Assembly: GCA_035318985.1 (NCBI GenBank)
Contig: DATHDP010000088.1
Span: 1 to 64,000, forward strand
DNA length: 64,000 bases
Source of the DNA: VBAS01 sp035318985
GTDB lineage: Bacteria > Bacteroidota > Bacteroidia > Chitinophagales > Chitinophagaceae
Direction of reading: 5' to 3'
Shown here: piece after piece, positions 63,372 to 64,000 of the stretch
Layout: each line of letters starts with the position of its first letter
Position numbering within the stretch: the first letter of the stretch is position 1
Notes under the pieces: model-generated
Database searches by the model: none
Seen by the model: only the letters and a program-made list of their open reading frames with translations
Told to the model about the DNA's origin: nothing
Program-made: the position numbers and the translations under genes

Positions 63372-64000
63372 ATGCATTTCCAGTTTACAGAAGAACAATT
63401 GATGATTCAAAAGGCTGCAAGGGATTTTGCAGAGAATGAATGTAAGCCCGGCGTTATTGAAAGGGATGAGAAACAAACTTTTCCTAAAGAACAAGTAATG
63501 AAATTAGCCGACCTCGGCTTTTTGGGAATGATGGTACCTCCCGAATACGGAGGCGCTGGTATGGATACAGTCAGCTATGTGCTGGCTATGGAAGAAATAA
63601 GCAAGTGGGATGCAAGCACCAGTGTTGTAATGAGTGTTAACAACAGTCTTGTTTGTTATGGGCTGGAAGCATTTGGTTCAGTGGAGCAGAAACAAAAATA
63701 TCTTACACCGCTGGCGCAAGGTAAAAAGAATGGTGAGCTATATATCGGCGCATTTATGCTTAGCGAGCCGGAAGCCGGAAGTGATGCAACATCGCAAAGA
63801 ACAACTGCAGAAGATAAAGGCGATCATTATTTATTGAATGGAACAAAGAATTGGATAACCAACGGAGGTACTGCATCAGTTTATTTGGTGATGGCACAAA
63901 CTGATCCCAAGAAAGCCTCGCGGGGTATTAATACTTTGATCGTGGAAAGAGATTGGCCCGGTGTTGTTGTTGCTGCTAAAGAAAATAAATTAGGAATACG
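63372..64000 (+). CDS. Acyl-CoA dehydrogenase (3' end outside window)
   Basis: The frame from ATG 63372 stays open to the end of the window (209 residues). It reads MHFQFTEEQLMIQKAARDFA, then LADLGFLGMMVPPEYGGAGM, FMLSEPEAGSDA and NWITNGGTAS, all typical of FAD-dependent acyl-CoA dehydrogenases. It catalyses alpha,beta-dehydrogenation of acyl-CoA in beta-oxidation or branched-chain amino acid breakdown. The catalytic Glu region lies beyond the window. Its place right after a desaturase suggests lipid metabolism but not a common operon. Confidence 0.92.
   Translation, partial: MHFQFTEEQLMIQKAARDFAENECKPGVIERDEKQTFPKEQVMKLADLGFLGMMVPPEYGGAGMDTVSYVLAMEEISKWDASTSVVMSVNNSLVCYGLEAFGSVEQKQKYLTPLAQGKKNGELYIGAFMLSEPEAGSDATSQRTTAEDKGDHYLLNGTKNWITNGGTASVYLVMAQTDPKKASRGINTLIVERDWPGVVVAAKENKLGI

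Overview
The window looks like chromosome of a low-GC member of the Bacteroidota, most likely family Chitinophagaceae. The evidence is a SusC/SusD pair, a FecI-type sigma factor with a FecR anti-sigma, bacillithiol genes (bshC, bshB1 and a YfiT/BstA-type transferase), a DUF4294 protein, TonB-like proteins, many lipoproteins and Sec signal peptides, and -7 promoter boxes of the form TAnnTTTG in front of several genes. I see no rRNA, tRNA, CRISPR array, transposase or prophage.

Layout. 1-7.3 kb: end of a beta-propeller gene, bshC, a secreted caspase-like/TPR/barrel protein, a multi-PAS histidine kinase and purE. 7.4-13.4 kb: an RND efflux operon (adaptor, pump, TolC) interrupted by a frameshifted four-helix-bundle (S23-type) gene. 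purK follows, so purE and purK sit on either side of the pump. 14.7-21.6 kb: sigma factor and FecR on the plus strand, converging on a SusC/SusD pair on the minus strand. 21.6-23.65 kb: 2 kb without a credible gene, built from degenerate units of about 300 bp with six terminator-like hairpins, all with the T-tract on the plus strand. 23.65-29.3 kb: hppD, an L,D-transpeptidase with a TonB C-terminal domain, a small hydrolase and two tandem-duplicated Cys-rich lipoproteins. 29.3-42.5 kb, mostly minus strand: VOC protein, AraC regulator, rhamnosidase-like enzyme, S10 carboxypeptidase, DHFR-like and SDR enzymes, small envelope proteins, an S9 peptidase gene broken by one in-frame TGA, and aspartate kinase. 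42.6-46.1 kb, plus strand: fructose-1,6-bisphosphatase, GNAT, ABC ATPase, YfiT-type transferase and NUDIX. 46.1-57.1 kb, minus strand: a PAS kinase that lacks the phospho-acceptor His, folC, a TonB-like protein, SDR, MFS, EamA, radical SAM, a small membrane protein and a ureohydrolase. 57.4-64 kb, plus strand: ccmE, a CcmF-type heme lyase, DUF4294, bshB1, a fatty-acid desaturase and the start of an acyl-CoA dehydrogenase.

Most genes are ordinary housekeeping or envelope functions. The more unusual content is in the non-coding DNA and in broken genes: the repeat/terminator array at 21.8-23.45 kb, a 17-base dispersed repeat (four exact copies and one variant, one copy overlapping the start of the TolC gene), a gene fossil that marks a tandem duplication, a one-base frameshift and a single nonsense codon. 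All functional calls come from reading motifs by eye. No database search was run.
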